A stretch of DNA of 64,000 bases from Candidatus Enterococcus leclercqii (GTDB lineage Bacteria; Bacillota; Bacilli; Lactobacillales; Enterococcaceae). Shown piece by piece: positions 28,299 through 36,658 of the stretch (position 1 is its first letter; every line of letters starts with the position of its first letter). A program made the translations under genes and the position numbers. The stretch covers positions 151,276 to 215,275 of the forward strand of contig NZ_MAEH01000012.1 in NCBI RefSeq assembly GCF_009933135.1, written 5' to 3'. The notes below the pieces were generated by a model, which worked only from the letters and a program-made list of their open reading frames with translations, did not search any database and had not been told where the DNA came from.

Positions 28299-28719
28299 GG
28301 GTTCACAATTGTTTGACATCAAAGAAAAGATTCACCCTTATCTCAGACGATAAAGCTGATTCCAAGTAATTTCAAAACTATGTATAAAAAAAACAAAAGC
28401 AAACATGTTGAACCAATAATAAACACGATAAAGCCTAGCCAAAATCGCCGTTGTTTTCGGAGCATACTCCTTCACCTTCTCTGTCTCTAAATAGACCAAT
28501 TTCTTATTTAAGGATAACAAAGAAATAACTACTACGCCGAAAATTAGTGTTATTTTATTAAAAAAGTCGGTTAATTAAAATATTCTGCTTCTTCACTTTT
28601 TTGAACTGATTCAATTCTAATACTACCAATGCCGCAGCCCCTCAAATCCCCGTCTGACAACACTGTGTATACCAATAAAGTACAAAGGGATGCTTATTTT
28701 TCCATAATAATCTTATTAG

Positions 28720-28746
28720 AAAGTGGCATACCACTTTTTCTTTTTC
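28720..28746 (+). terminator. Orphan plus-strand terminator
   Basis: AAAGTGG (28720-28726) and CCACTTT (28731-28737) with a 4-nt loop, followed by TTCTTTTTCC. No plus-strand gene is recognised upstream of it after the terminator at 28298. Confidence 0.55.
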
Positions 28747-28810
28747 CAGTATTTTCTGCCTGACACAACCCAGATGTCAGCAAAAATCGAATTTCCTGAT
28801 TCACTAAACG

Positions 28811-28885
28811 CAAAAAACCGCTATATCGACTCTGCTGGACTTGTCTTAACAACAAGTCTAGCAGGTTTTCACGATATAGCGGTTT
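28811..28885 (-). terminator. Terminator of lctO
   Basis: AAACCGCTATATCG (28815-28828) and CGATATAGCGGTTT (28872-28885) pair perfectly and enclose a second hairpin (CTGCTGGACTTGT against AACAAGTCTAGCAG). The minus strand continues with T. Confidence 0.88.
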
Positions 28886-28931
28886 AACTACTTTTTTTCC
28901 TATAGCCTAAAAGGCTAGCCAACCACGTTTA

Positions 28932-30029
28932 TTAATCCAGCAATTGGGTATTTTTTACCTCTTCGATAGTTTTGGTGCCTGCCAATTGCATAGTAATGGA
29001 TAACTCTTTGTTCAAGTGTTCCAGAACAGAAGCCACCCCTTGCGCCCCACCAAGATTCAATCCGTAGATGATTGGACGGCCGATAGCAACCAAGTCCGCA
29101 CCACTGGCTAACGCTTTAAAGACATGTTCACCACGACGAACACCAGAGTCAAAAATAACTGGCACTCGTTTGTTGACCACACTTGCAATAGCAGGCAGTA
29201 CTTCAAATGAAGCCGGCCCACCGTCTAGCTGACGGCCCCCATGATTGGATACCCAGATACCGTCTGCGCCGGCTGCAATCGCTACTTCAGCATCTTCCGG
29301 TGATTGAATTCCCTTGACGATAACCGGCAGCTGAGTCAGATCTTTAATTTTTTTGATATCCTCCGGTACCAGACCTTGTTTAGCCGCAGCATAGATTTCA
29401 GCGATTCCTTTGCCTTCACCATCACCACTGGCACTTTGTTCACTGTAGGCAGCTAAATTGGGCATTGGCAGTGGGAACTGGAAGTGATTGATTATATCTT
29501 CTTCTCGGTACCCCCCCAGCGTTGAATCAGCAGTCAAAATAATTGCTTTCGCCCCGGCTTTAACCGCTTTTTCCAGAATAAATTCATTGAAGCCGTCATC
29601 TTTACTCATATACAATTGGAAAAATTGCGGTGCACCCGGTGCCGCAGCAGCAGCCGCTTCAATCGTGGTATTGGCATATGTGCTGATGGAGAAAATTGAC
29701 CCGGTAGCAGCAACACCGATGGCCGTATCCGCTTCGCCTTTTTCATGAGCCAAGCCTTGGGCAGCAGAAGGGGCCTGAATAATTGGTGTCTTCAAGTCGA
29801 TGTCCCACAGCTTAGTAGACAAATCGGCATGATCAATGCCCCGTAACACTCGCGGCATAATTTTCTTTTGGTTAAAAGATGCTGTATTTTCCCGCATCGT
29901 CCATTCGTCTTCAGAGCCGCCCCGGATATAGCCAAAAGCACCGACTTCCATATCTGCTTTGACTTTTCCTTCTAGTGACGCAATATTTACGATTTCAATT
30001 GGATGTTCTTCATTGCTTGCTTGATACAT
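28932..30029 (-). CDS. lctO: L-lactate oxidase (FMN alpha-hydroxy-acid oxidase)
   Basis: The 365-residue protein is an FMN-dependent alpha-hydroxy-acid oxidase: GAFGYIRGGSEDEWT at the start, APSAAQGLAHEKGE, FQLYMSKD, the active-site WVSNHGGRQLDGGP with catalytic His, and DSGVRRGEHVFKAL for FMN phosphate. In Aerococcus and enterococci this enzyme oxidises L-lactate with O2 to pyruvate and H2O2. The ATG has AGAAGGAATCCTC upstream. It is transcribed alone. Other alpha-hydroxy acids are possible substrates, but the overall match is to LctO. Confidence 0.92.
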   Translation of the reverse strand: MYQASNEEHPIEIVNIASLEGKVKADMEVGAFGYIRGGSEDEWTMRENTASFNQKKIMPRVLRGIDHADLSTKLWDIDLKTPIIQAPSAAQGLAHEKGEADTAIGVAATGSIFSISTYANTTIEAAAAAAPGAPQFFQLYMSKDDGFNEFILEKAVKAGAKAIILTADSTLGGYREEDIINHFQFPLPMPNLAAYSEQSASGDGEGKGIAEIYAAAKQGLVPEDIKKIKDLTQLPVIVKGIQSPEDAEVAIAAGADGIWVSNHGGRQLDGGPASFEVLPAIASVVNKRVPVIFDSGVRRGEHVFKALASGADLVAIGRPIIYGLNLGGAQGVASVLEHLNKELSITMQLAGTKTIEEVKNTQLLD

Positions 30030-30239
30030 GAGGATTCCTTCTTTCTCGAAACTTACAAAGCCATCTTACACCGCTTATAAAAAGTAAGCAACCAATTGTA
30101 CTTATGAATGGTTGTCATCCAGTAATTTGCTAATATATTCAGCTTTTCCTTCAATTTTTTTGGGGAATCAGTTTTCCTTTCGTCCACAGTTGCTACTCAA
30201 CATCAGCTCTGTTTTACTTGGCAATCGCTGTGTTCTACA

Positions 30240-30276
30240 ACAAAACCGCCCCCCTTTTAAACATGGGAAGCGGTTA
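30240..30276 (-). terminator. Terminator of the kdu/kdg genes
   Basis: On the minus strand AACCGC pairs with GCGGTT around an inner CCC/GGG helix, followed by the short tract TTTTGTTG. Confidence 0.6.
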
Positions 30277-30290
30277 AGGATATTTTTTAC

Positions 30291-31289
30291 TCAACGTTTG
30301 ATTTCTTTGACGCCACTTTGTAGCAGCTCTTCAATTTCTTGTGCTGAAAATTGATTATGATCCCCATGAACGGTATGTTTCATAGCTGATGCCAAGGCGG
30401 CAAATTCAACTGTTTTTTGTGGTTCAAAGTCAGATAAAAAGCCGTGCAAAATCCCAGCTGTATATGCATCTCCGCCTCCCACCCGGTCCACAATGTCGTG
30501 AATGTCATAGTTCACCGACTGATATAGGCGGCCATTGACATAAAGATTGCCTTGCAAATAGTTGTGGTTGGCATTGACGACTTCCCGAGTCGTCGAATAA
30601 AAAGCTTGAATATTCGGGTAGCGTTTAGCAATTTCTCCATAGTAGTAAGTCAAATCCGCCGCTGCTCGCTCAGGAACTTTGAAGAAGTTCAAGGCGTCCA
30701 GCTGTCCTGCAGACAAAATATCAACCAGACCTGCTATTTCGCGAAGGAATTTGCTGCAAGCCTCGACTGACCATAATTTGCCGCGGTAATTGACATCCAG
30801 TACGACCTTCACACCCCGTGCTTTGGCTTCTTTTGCTAACAACAAAGTCATTTGACGCCAAACAGCAGACAAGGCTGGTGTGATTCCAGAAAGCAGCAGC
30901 ACTTCAGTTTCTGCAAACAGCGCATCCAACTCCCACTCCAAAGTATCCATCATGGAAAAGCTGGAATACTTGCGATCATAGACGACATTTGACGAGCGCA
31001 GACCAACACCATTTTCCAGATAGTAGGTTCCCAGACGTTCGCCACCTTCTAATAAGAAAGAGGTATCGACACCATACTTGTGCAAATGCTGCTTCACTGC
31101 CAAACCCAGCGGATTAGCCGGGACCTTGCTAGCAAAGGCAACTTGATGCCCGTAATTAGCCAACGAAATCGCAACATTGGCCTCTCCCCCACCATAATCA
31201 GCGGCAAAGGTTGTGCTTTCTGCCATCCGAGCTTCTGCCACAGTGGACAGCCGCAGCATGATTTCTCCCAGTGTGACCACTTTTTTCAT
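30291..31289 (-). CDS. kdgK: 2-dehydro-3-deoxygluconate kinase
   Basis: The 332-residue protein is a PfkB-family sugar kinase: GGGEANVAISLANYG (sugar-binding signature) and DRVGGGDAYTAGILHG (anion-hole loop with catalytic Asp). Its place directly after kdgA, whose stop codon is only 4 bp before the ATG, fixes the likely substrate as 2-keto-3-deoxygluconate, giving KDPG for the aldolase. The ribosome site AAGGAAGGAAA lies inside the end of kdgA. Confidence 0.92.
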   Translation of the reverse strand: MKKVVTLGEIMLRLSTVAEARMAESTTFAADYGGGEANVAISLANYGHQVAFASKVPANPLGLAVKQHLHKYGVDTSFLLEGGERLGTYYLENGVGLRSSNVVYDRKYSSFSMMDTLEWELDALFAETEVLLLSGITPALSAVWRQMTLLLAKEAKARGVKVVLDVNYRGKLWSVEACSKFLREIAGLVDILSAGQLDALNFFKVPERAAADLTYYYGEIAKRYPNIQAFYSTTREVVNANHNYLQGNLYVNGRLYQSVNYDIHDIVDRVGGGDAYTAGILHGFLSDFEPQKTVEFAALASAMKHTVHGDHNQFSAQEIEELLQSGVKEIKR

Positions 31290-31293
31290 CAGG

Positions 31294-31941
31294 CTAGTTT
31301 CCTTCCTTGATTCGTTTAAACTCAGCCATATATGCTTGTGCTGCTTTAGTTACCCCTTCATAATCACCGCTGTCGGCTGGTTTCATCAAATTTCCTCCGA
31401 CACCAACAGTTACGACACCGGCTTTGAACCATTCCGCCATGTTTTCCAGACTGACACCACCTGTTGGCATGATATTGACGTGAGGCAGTGGCGCTTTAAA
31501 AGCTCCGATGATTGATGAACCATAAGCAGATCCGGGAAACAGTTTCACGATATCCACGCCGGCCTTCATGGCATTTTTGATTTCTGTGATTGTCATGCAT
31601 CCAGGCAGATAAGGAATCTGGTACAAATTACAGATTTCAGCCGTGTCCTGATCGAAGGTTGGACTGACAATAAACTCTGCTCCAGCCATGATAGCTAAAC
31701 GAGCTGTCACTGCATCCAATACTGTTCCCGCACCAATAACAACTTCAGGATCTTGGTTTCCTGCTACCATTTCCGCAATCACTTCATCTGCTTTTGGCAA
31801 TGTAAACGTGATTTCCAGCCCTTTCATTCCCCCAGCTAATAATGCTTTACAAGACTTGAGACCTTGTTCTTTTGAATTTCCCCGGACCACCGGAATAACA
31901 CCGGCATTTTCCAATTTTGTCAAAATTTCTACACGTTTCAT
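31294..31941 (-). CDS. kdgA: 2-dehydro-3-deoxyphosphogluconate aldolase
   Basis: The 215-residue protein is a class I KDPG aldolase: IPVVRGN, GLEITFTLPKA (catalytic Glu), IGAGTVLDA, and DIVKLFPGS with the Schiff-base lysine. It cleaves KDPG to pyruvate and glyceraldehyde-3-phosphate, the last step of this pathway. It forms an operon with kdgK; it is separated from kduD by a large hairpin, so the pair may be expressed at a different level. Confidence 0.95.
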   Translation of the reverse strand: MKRVEILTKLENAGVIPVVRGNSKEQGLKSCKALLAGGMKGLEITFTLPKADEVIAEMVAGNQDPEVVIGAGTVLDAVTARLAIMAGAEFIVSPTFDQDTAEICNLYQIPYLPGCMTITEIKNAMKAGVDIVKLFPGSAYGSSIIGAFKAPLPHVNIMPTGGVSLENMAEWFKAGVVTVGVGGNLMKPADSGDYEGVTKAAQAYMAEFKRIKEGN

Positions 31942-32043
31942 CTTTGATTTCCTCCATTCAAGTGGTCCACACTCGCTGATTGTTACAATGTGCAGCAGTT
32001 TCGCTTCTAGTATATCAGCTACCCATTTGCTTTTTCTATAATC

Positions 32044-32151
32044 AAAAAAATACCCGAACCTAATCTGCTGAAAAAGTGCTGTTTTCCTTATGGACTCGCG
32101 ACAATCTCCGTCGCAGGGCAGCAGCAGTACAGATAGGGCTCGAGTATTTTT
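32044..32151 (-). terminator. Large hairpin between kduD and kdgA
   Basis: On the minus strand, AAAAATACTCGAGCCCTATCTG pairs imperfectly (arms 32129-32151 and 32044-32066) around a ~60-nt centre that holds GCGAC/GTCGC and CTGCTG/CAGCAG helices. T residues follow. It can end the kduI-kduD transcript or act as a structured element controlling the kdgA-kdgK part. Confidence 0.6.
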
Positions 32152-32189
32152 AAAGAAAGGATGTTACTGTCCTGTTACGATCGGTTTTA

Positions 32190-32993
32190 TTAAGGTTGTT
32201 TGCCGATATAAGCCAAGATTCCGCCGTCCACGTACAAGATGTGGCCGTTTACGAAATCTGAAGCATCAGAAGCCAAGAAGACTGCCGGACCAGCCAAATC
32301 TACCGTGTCACCCCAGCGACCAGCAGGTGTTCTAGACACGATGAACTCGTCGAATGGATGGCGAGAACCATCTGCTTGTTTTTCACGCAATGGGGCAGTT
32401 TGCGGCGTAGCGATATAGCCGGGTCCAATGCCGTTACATTGGATATTTGCTTCACCAAATTCAGAACAGATATTTTTCGTCAACATTTTCAGCCCGCCCT
32501 TAGCAGCTGCATAACCAGCAACTGTTTCGCGGCCCAATTCACTCATCATTGAACAGATATTGATAATCTTGCCGTGGCCTTTTTTAATCATGCCTGGCAG
32601 GACTGCTTTAGAGACGATGAATGGCGCATTCAAGTCAACATCGACAACTTGACGGAAATCAGCAGCTGACATTTCCAGCATTGGGATCCGTTTGATGATA
32701 CCCGCATTGTTGACCAGAATATCAATCACGCCGACTTCTTTTTCAACTTTGGCTACCAATTCGTTGATGGCATCTTCATCAGTCACGTCAGCAACATAAC
32801 CATGAGCTTCGATGCCGGCTTCTTTATAGTTTGCCAAGCCACGATCAACAGATTCTTGTTTCAAATCGTTGAAAACGATAGTTGCACCAGCACTTGCCAT
32901 TGCTTTTGCCAATTCAAATCCGATCCCGTAAGTTGCTCCGGTGATCAACGCTACTTTACCGTCTAAACGGAACATATCCATTGAAAATTCCAT
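32190..32993 (-). CDS. kduD: 2-dehydro-3-deoxy-D-gluconate 5-dehydrogenase
   Basis: The 267-residue protein is a short-chain dehydrogenase: GATYGIGFELAKAMA (NAD-binding glycine motif), NNAGI, Ser in NICSMMSELG, and the catalytic YAAAKGG (Y-x3-K). ATP-independent SDRs of this type next to kduI reduce 2,5-diketo-3-deoxygluconate to 2-keto-3-deoxygluconate. Two Met residues (1 and 5) could start; the first has GCGAGGGATAGAG upstream. It lies 70 bp after kduI. Confidence 0.92.
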   Translation of the reverse strand: MEFSMDMFRLDGKVALITGATYGIGFELAKAMASAGATIVFNDLKQESVDRGLANYKEAGIEAHGYVADVTDEDAINELVAKVEKEVGVIDILVNNAGIIKRIPMLEMSAADFRQVVDVDLNAPFIVSKAVLPGMIKKGHGKIINICSMMSELGRETVAGYAAAKGGLKMLTKNICSEFGEANIQCNGIGPGYIATPQTAPLREKQADGSRHPFDEFIVSRTPAGRWGDTVDLAGPAVFLASDASDFVNGHILYVDGGILAYIGKQP

Positions 32994-33063
32994 AACTCTA
33001 TCCCTCGCTTATTATTTTTGTGATCATTTGTCATTTATCTGCAAAACGATTTGATCGCCTTAA

Positions 33064-33906
33064 TTATTTCAAGTCGCTCATCGGTACCATGTCCATATCG
33101 GTATAAGTGATGTTTTCGCCACACATCGCCCAGATGAAGCTGTAGTTTGATGTCCCAACACCAGAATGGATTGACCAGCTTGGTGAGATAACTGCTTGTC
33201 CTTCATCAACTACCAGATGTTTGGTTTCGTCCGGTTTGCCCATCATGTGGAAAACACGAGTATCGGGATTCGCAAAATCAAAGTACACATAAGCTTCCAT
33301 GCGACGTTCATGGGTATGACAAGGCATCGTATTCCATGATGACCCTGGTTCTAAAATCGTGTAACCCATCTGCAGTTGACAGCTATCACAGACATTTGGA
33401 TGGATATATTGATAGATTTTACGTTCGTTCAATGACAAGCCTTCCCCAGTTTCCATCGGTTTAACTTGGTCGATTGAGATTTTCACATTTGGGTATTTTT
33501 TGTGAGCTGGCACAGAGCTGATATAAAATTTTGCCGGATTGCTGCTATCTTCAGAAGAAAATACCACATGGCGGGTTTCTTTTCCGATATAATAGCCGTC
33601 TTGTTTTTTCATCGGTTCTTTTTCGCCGTCGATTTCAATAAAACCAGGGCCACCGATATTGATTACCCCTAATTCGCGGCGTTCCAAGAAATAATCTACG
33701 CCTAATTCCGCAGACAACTGAATCTCTAAAGACGTTTCAGTCGGTGTCACACCACCGAAAATCATCCGATCATTATGGGTATATGTCAAGCTGATCTCAC
33801 CGGGAACAAAAACCTTTTCCACCAAAAATTCCCGGCGCAACTCTTCTGTCGAATAATGACGAATATCTAACGGGCTGTGGGTGTAGCGGGTTTCCATAGT
33901 TTGCAT
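33064..33906 (-). CDS. kduI: 5-keto-4-deoxyuronate isomerase
   Basis: The 280-residue cupin shows the KduI metal site HTHERRMEAYVYFD and the C-terminal SPSWSIHSGVGTSNYSFIW. It isomerises 5-keto-4-deoxyuronate, released from unsaturated uronides, to 2,5-diketo-3-deoxygluconate for KduD. The ATG has AAAGGAGAAGAGACA upstream. It is the first structural gene of the cluster, facing the IclR gene across a short promoter region with a palindrome. Confidence 0.95.
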   Translation of the reverse strand: MQTMETRYTHSPLDIRHYSTEELRREFLVEKVFVPGEISLTYTHNDRMIFGGVTPTETSLEIQLSAELGVDYFLERRELGVINIGGPGFIEIDGEKEPMKKQDGYYIGKETRHVVFSSEDSSNPAKFYISSVPAHKKYPNVKISIDQVKPMETGEGLSLNERKIYQYIHPNVCDSCQLQMGYTILEPGSSWNTMPCHTHERRMEAYVYFDFANPDTRVFHMMGKPDETKHLVVDEGQAVISPSWSIHSGVGTSNYSFIWAMCGENITYTDMDMVPMSDLK

Positions 33907-33948
33907 TGTCTCTTCTCCTTTTTGTGCTTCACAACTTTATTTTTCCAA

Positions 33949-33971
33949 ATAAGAAATTTATATTTTCTTAT
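33949..33971. promoter_or_regulatory. Candidate IclR/KdgR operator upstream of kduI
   Basis: ATAAGAAA (33949-33956) and TTTCTTAT (33964-33971) form an inverted repeat with a 7-bp centre. The same core, ATAAGAAATT(T)ATA, recurs upstream of the regulator gene at 34811-34823. Confidence 0.55.
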
Positions 33972-34027
33972 CGGAAATTTCAATTTCATTATACACGGAT
34001 TTTTATAAAAGGCAAACCTTCTTGAAA

Positions 34028-34789
34028 TTAATTTTTGCTGAGTTGTCCTTCGATGGCTGACTTGGTTTCTAAGATCTGATTAATCATTTTTTGGCGAAAG
34101 GCTGGCGTTAGGCGATATTTCGGCACACTAACACTGAAAGCGCCCGCAATTCCTTCTGGTGACATAAGCGTCGCTCCGATACAAAAAATATCTTTTTCCA
34201 TCTCTTCATCATCATAAGCAACCGCCGTCTGTCGAACTTCGGTCAGCTCTTCTGCTAGTTTCAAAGGGTTGGTAATCGTATTTGCCGTATGAGGGACTAA
34301 GGGGGTTTCTTCTAAATATTTCTCATAATCCGCCTCAGAAAATTCTGCCAAGACAGCTTTTCCCATCGCTGACGAATACAGCGGGCGCGTGATTCCGATT
34401 TTTGAAGACATGAGGATGGTTTGTCCTTTTGGTTCCAGCTTATTGACATAAAGAATCTCGTCATTCACTAACACACCTAGATGGACGGTTTCATCCACTG
34501 CTTCATTCAGATCCTCCAGATAGGGCCGACTAATCTCTACCAGTTCTGTTTGAGCCAGATCATGATTAGCATAACGAATCAATTTTGAGCCGAGTCGATA
34601 GGTCTTGGTCACTGTTTTTTCCACATAGCCAATCAAAACCAGCGTATCTAGAATCTTAAGAGCAGTCGATGCTGTCATCCCCGTTCCTTTGGCAACTTCT
34701 TGCAAAGTGGAATTGGCATGTTCAGCTAAATAGTCCAGTAAATGAGACGCTTTAATCAGCACCGTCCCATAAGGTTTCTGTTTTTCCAT
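34028..34789 (-). CDS. IclR-family regulator, probable KdgR
   Basis: The 253-residue protein has an N-terminal winged helix-turn-helix (about 8-70, NSTLQEVAKGTGMTASTALK as its recognition part) and a C-terminal IclR effector domain (YSSAMGKAVLAEF and the later CIGA segment). ATG 34789 was chosen because AGAGGTGTTTTAT lies just upstream; a longer frame lacks a site. Directly upstream of kduI-kduD and sharing a palindromic motif with its promoter, it probably controls the ketodeoxygluconate genes in response to a pathway intermediate. Confidence 0.87.
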   Translation of the reverse strand: MEKQKPYGTVLIKASHLLDYLAEHANSTLQEVAKGTGMTASTALKILDTLVLIGYVEKTVTKTYRLGSKLIRYANHDLAQTELVEISRPYLEDLNEAVDETVHLGVLVNDEILYVNKLEPKGQTILMSSKIGITRPLYSSAMGKAVLAEFSEADYEKYLEETPLVPHTANTITNPLKLAEELTEVRQTAVAYDDEEMEKDIFCIGATLMSPEGIAGAFSVSVPKYRLTPAFRQKMINQILETKSAIEGQLSKN

Positions 34790-34803
34790 ATAAAACACCT
34801 CTT

Positions 34804-34823
34804 TTTCTATATAAGAAATTATA
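34804..34823. promoter_or_regulatory. Candidate IclR/KdgR operator upstream of its own gene
   Basis: TTTCT-ATATA-AGAAA (34804-34818) is a palindrome overlapped by ATAAGAAATTATA, which is nearly the same 13-bp sequence seen before kduI. Autoregulation is therefore plausible. Confidence 0.5.
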
Positions 34824-34911
34824 ACCGCTTTTTCAGAAAAAGAAAAGAGGCGGTGACAATCAGCCAGCACCCGCCTCTAAATCGAACACTGCCAAGTGCG
34901 CGCCACAAGTA

Positions 34912-34957
34912 AAAGACAAGCGACTTCCATAAAAAAGATTGGAAGTCGCTTGTCTTT
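34912..34957 (-). terminator. Terminator of the DUF3290-DUF421 operon
   Basis: AAAGACAAGCGACTTCCA and TGGAAGTCGCTTGTCTTT are perfect 18-bp complements with a 10-nt loop; A and T runs flank both sides. Confidence 0.9.
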
Positions 34958-35013
34958 CATTCGTTCAATAGTTCAAGGACTGACTATCTTGATTTAACCA
35001 TTGGCACACACAC

Positions 35014-35676
35014 TCAGCTAGACTGTCCTGAAGACAGCTGGTTTTCAATATATGGCGTCAACAAAACTTCGCCATTTAGATATTCACCTAAGTAGATTTG
35101 TCGCAGATGTTCAAAGCCTTGAGCCGAGACTTCCTGAGTCAGCCAGTCTACATCTTTGTCGATAATTTCCAATAAATCGTAATTGGCCTGTCCATCTACA
35201 ATAATTGGAAAGCGAATCATTTCATCTCCAAATGCGATAACATTCAGCTGGCCGTTTTGCTCCATCACTGCCCATTTGACTTTCTCCACTTCAAACACGC
35301 TGTTTGAACGCAGCTTAAACATCAAATCATTGGCGGAAATTCCCACCCGCAGACATTCCTGGACATTAACTTGACCATTTCTAATCAAGGTCACCGGCTT
35401 ACCATCAATTACAGCTTTTACCCAGCGGTTGTGTTCTTTAGCAAACTTCAACACCAATACCAAGAGCGTCCAAATGATCAGCACCAAAACAAATTGCAAG
35501 ACGGTGATGCTGTCGTTGTAGATAACACCACCGATAATGCCCCCTAAGACGTAATTTTGCACTTGATCCATTGGCGAAGTTGGGGCGAGATTCCCTTTGC
35601 CCATAATCGTAATTTGTAAAATCAAACAAATCAGCCCTAAGGCAAATTTCAAAAATATCGGTAAATAATAGACCAT
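35014..35676 (-). CDS. DUF421 domain membrane protein
   Basis: The 220-residue protein has three N-terminal membrane segments (to about residue 80), then a soluble region with KAVIDGKPVTLIRNGQ and RVGISANDLMFKLR, the YetF/DUF421 pattern. ATG 35676 follows AAAGGAGGCAGGCC; the longer frame has no site. DUF421 proteins occur in sporulators and lactic acid bacteria without clear biochemical role. Its partner DUF3290 gene lies directly upstream. Confidence 0.85.
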   Translation of the reverse strand: MVYYLPIFLKFALGLICLILQITIMGKGNLAPTSPMDQVQNYVLGGIIGGVIYNDSITVLQFVLVLIIWTLLVLVLKFAKEHNRWVKAVIDGKPVTLIRNGQVNVQECLRVGISANDLMFKLRSNSVFEVEKVKWAVMEQNGQLNVIAFGDEMIRFPIIVDGQANYDLLEIIDKDVDWLTQEVSAQGFEHLRQIYLGEYLNGEVLLTPYIENQLSSGQSS

Positions 35677-35753
35677 TGCGGCCTGCCTCCTTTTATGAAA
35701 AAAATTCAACTCATTCGCTTATTCTTGAAGAGTCCTGTCTTAATCAGCTCGTC

Positions 35754-36197
35754 TCAATCGTGTTTATTGATAGTGCCAGAAAAGACATAGGCATCTTGCA
35801 ACAAGTAATTGGTCCCATCCCCGCTTAAAGATACCCGATAAATTTGGTCGTTCACTACCACAATCATCTGATCAGCCATTCGCGTTCCGTTTACATAAAC
35901 TTCTGTCGGATCCACCCCTTGATCCTTAGCCACTTGTTTGACAAAAGAAACCACTTGTGATGACTGGGTAGAATTGGTTTGCGCCTGGGTATATTCTTCA
36001 TATTGGACACCCAGCATGAAAAGCAGAAACAATAACATGATGATGGACAAATCCCGATATTTCGTCTCTAACCGATGACGCAGATACGTACTAAAAGCAA
36101 AAATCAGCATGACGATTGCAAAAAATACCAGACCATACTTGATATAGTCCGCAACCCCGACAGACCCTTGCAGATAATTGATTCCGTAAACGTCCAA
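35754..36197 (-). CDS. DUF3290 domain membrane protein
   Basis: The 147-residue protein starts at TTG 36197 (TAGGAGTG upstream). Two membrane segments (about 20-40 and 50-66) are followed by a soluble domain with VYVNGTRMADQMIVVVNDQIYRV. The DUF3290-DUF421 pairing recurs in lactic acid bacteria and suggests a two-part membrane complex. Function is unknown. Confidence 0.82.
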   Translation of the reverse strand: MDVYGINYLQGSVGVADYIKYGLVFFAIVMLIFAFSTYLRHRLETKYRDLSIIMLLFLLFMLGVQYEEYTQAQTNSTQSSQVVSFVKQVAKDQGVDPTEVYVNGTRMADQMIVVVNDQIYRVSLSGDGTNYLLQDAYVFSGTINKHD

Positions 36198-36658
36198 AAA
36201 AAATCACTCCTACCTATAAATAACAGCAATCAAACTTTTTTGAAACTTTGGACTGCTGCCTTATTTTTCCTATAGCCATTGTATCACGAAGTCCTCTCGA
36301 GGGCCTTCTAACGCTCTTAATCCTTTATTTCTCCAATTTGTGTTGAAGAGAACTTGATGGAGAATTCAGCAAACAAAAACGATTTCCACTTGAAGGATTG
36401 AAACCTCTTCCAAATGAGGCGTGCTTTTTTTAAAGTTTGTGATAAGCTTTGTAGTGTATAAGCAAGTGGTTTCACACGGGCGTGTCTTGAAACCTCTGTG
36501 CCCACTACTTTCTTCTAAAAAAAAGCCTCGTCTCGTTGTAAGGTTCATAACTAGCGTCCGCTAGAATTAAACTCGCAAATTTGTGGTGAGGAAGGTCCAG
36601 TAGTGAGCAATGTAATTTTAGACATGCTCGAATTGACAATAGAAAGCAGGTTGTTTGG
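36198..36658. other. Unusual intergenic region with hairpin and direct repeats
   Basis: A hairpin GGTTTCACACG/CGTG..TGAAACC lies at 36468-36494, and TTGAAACCTCT occurs twice (36396-36406 and 36487-36497). Overlapping minus-strand frames (36317-36505, GTG start) encode a basic peptide of the kind left by degraded mobile DNA; I do not call a gene. The right end provides the leader of the MATE gene. Confidence 0.4.

Larger units (their letters stand above)
28156..28931. other. Gene-poor 776-bp region
   Basis: After the terminator at 28251-28298 the region is AT-rich. A minus-strand frame of 60 codons (28338-28520, TTG start, no ribosome site, residues like YRVYYWFNMFAFVFF) could be a membrane-protein remnant but is not called. 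An orphan plus-strand terminator lies at 28720-28746, and the lctO terminator at 28811-28885. Confidence 0.45.

Noticed and set aside
28338..28520. A 60-codon minus-strand frame with aromatic, membrane-like residues
   Set aside because: TTG start without ribosome site, no terminator after it, and no recognised family.
34817..34825. A 9-nt match (AATTATAAC) between the putative guide region at 20544-20552 and the IclR promoter
   Set aside because: An AT-only-type 9-mer is expected about once per two such windows by chance, and the scaffold boundary is unknown.
36366..36548. Overlapping 60-codon minus-strand frames upstream of the MATE gene
   Set aside because: Two frames overlap, starts lack ribosome sites, and the hairpin and repeats suggest remnant DNA, not genes.
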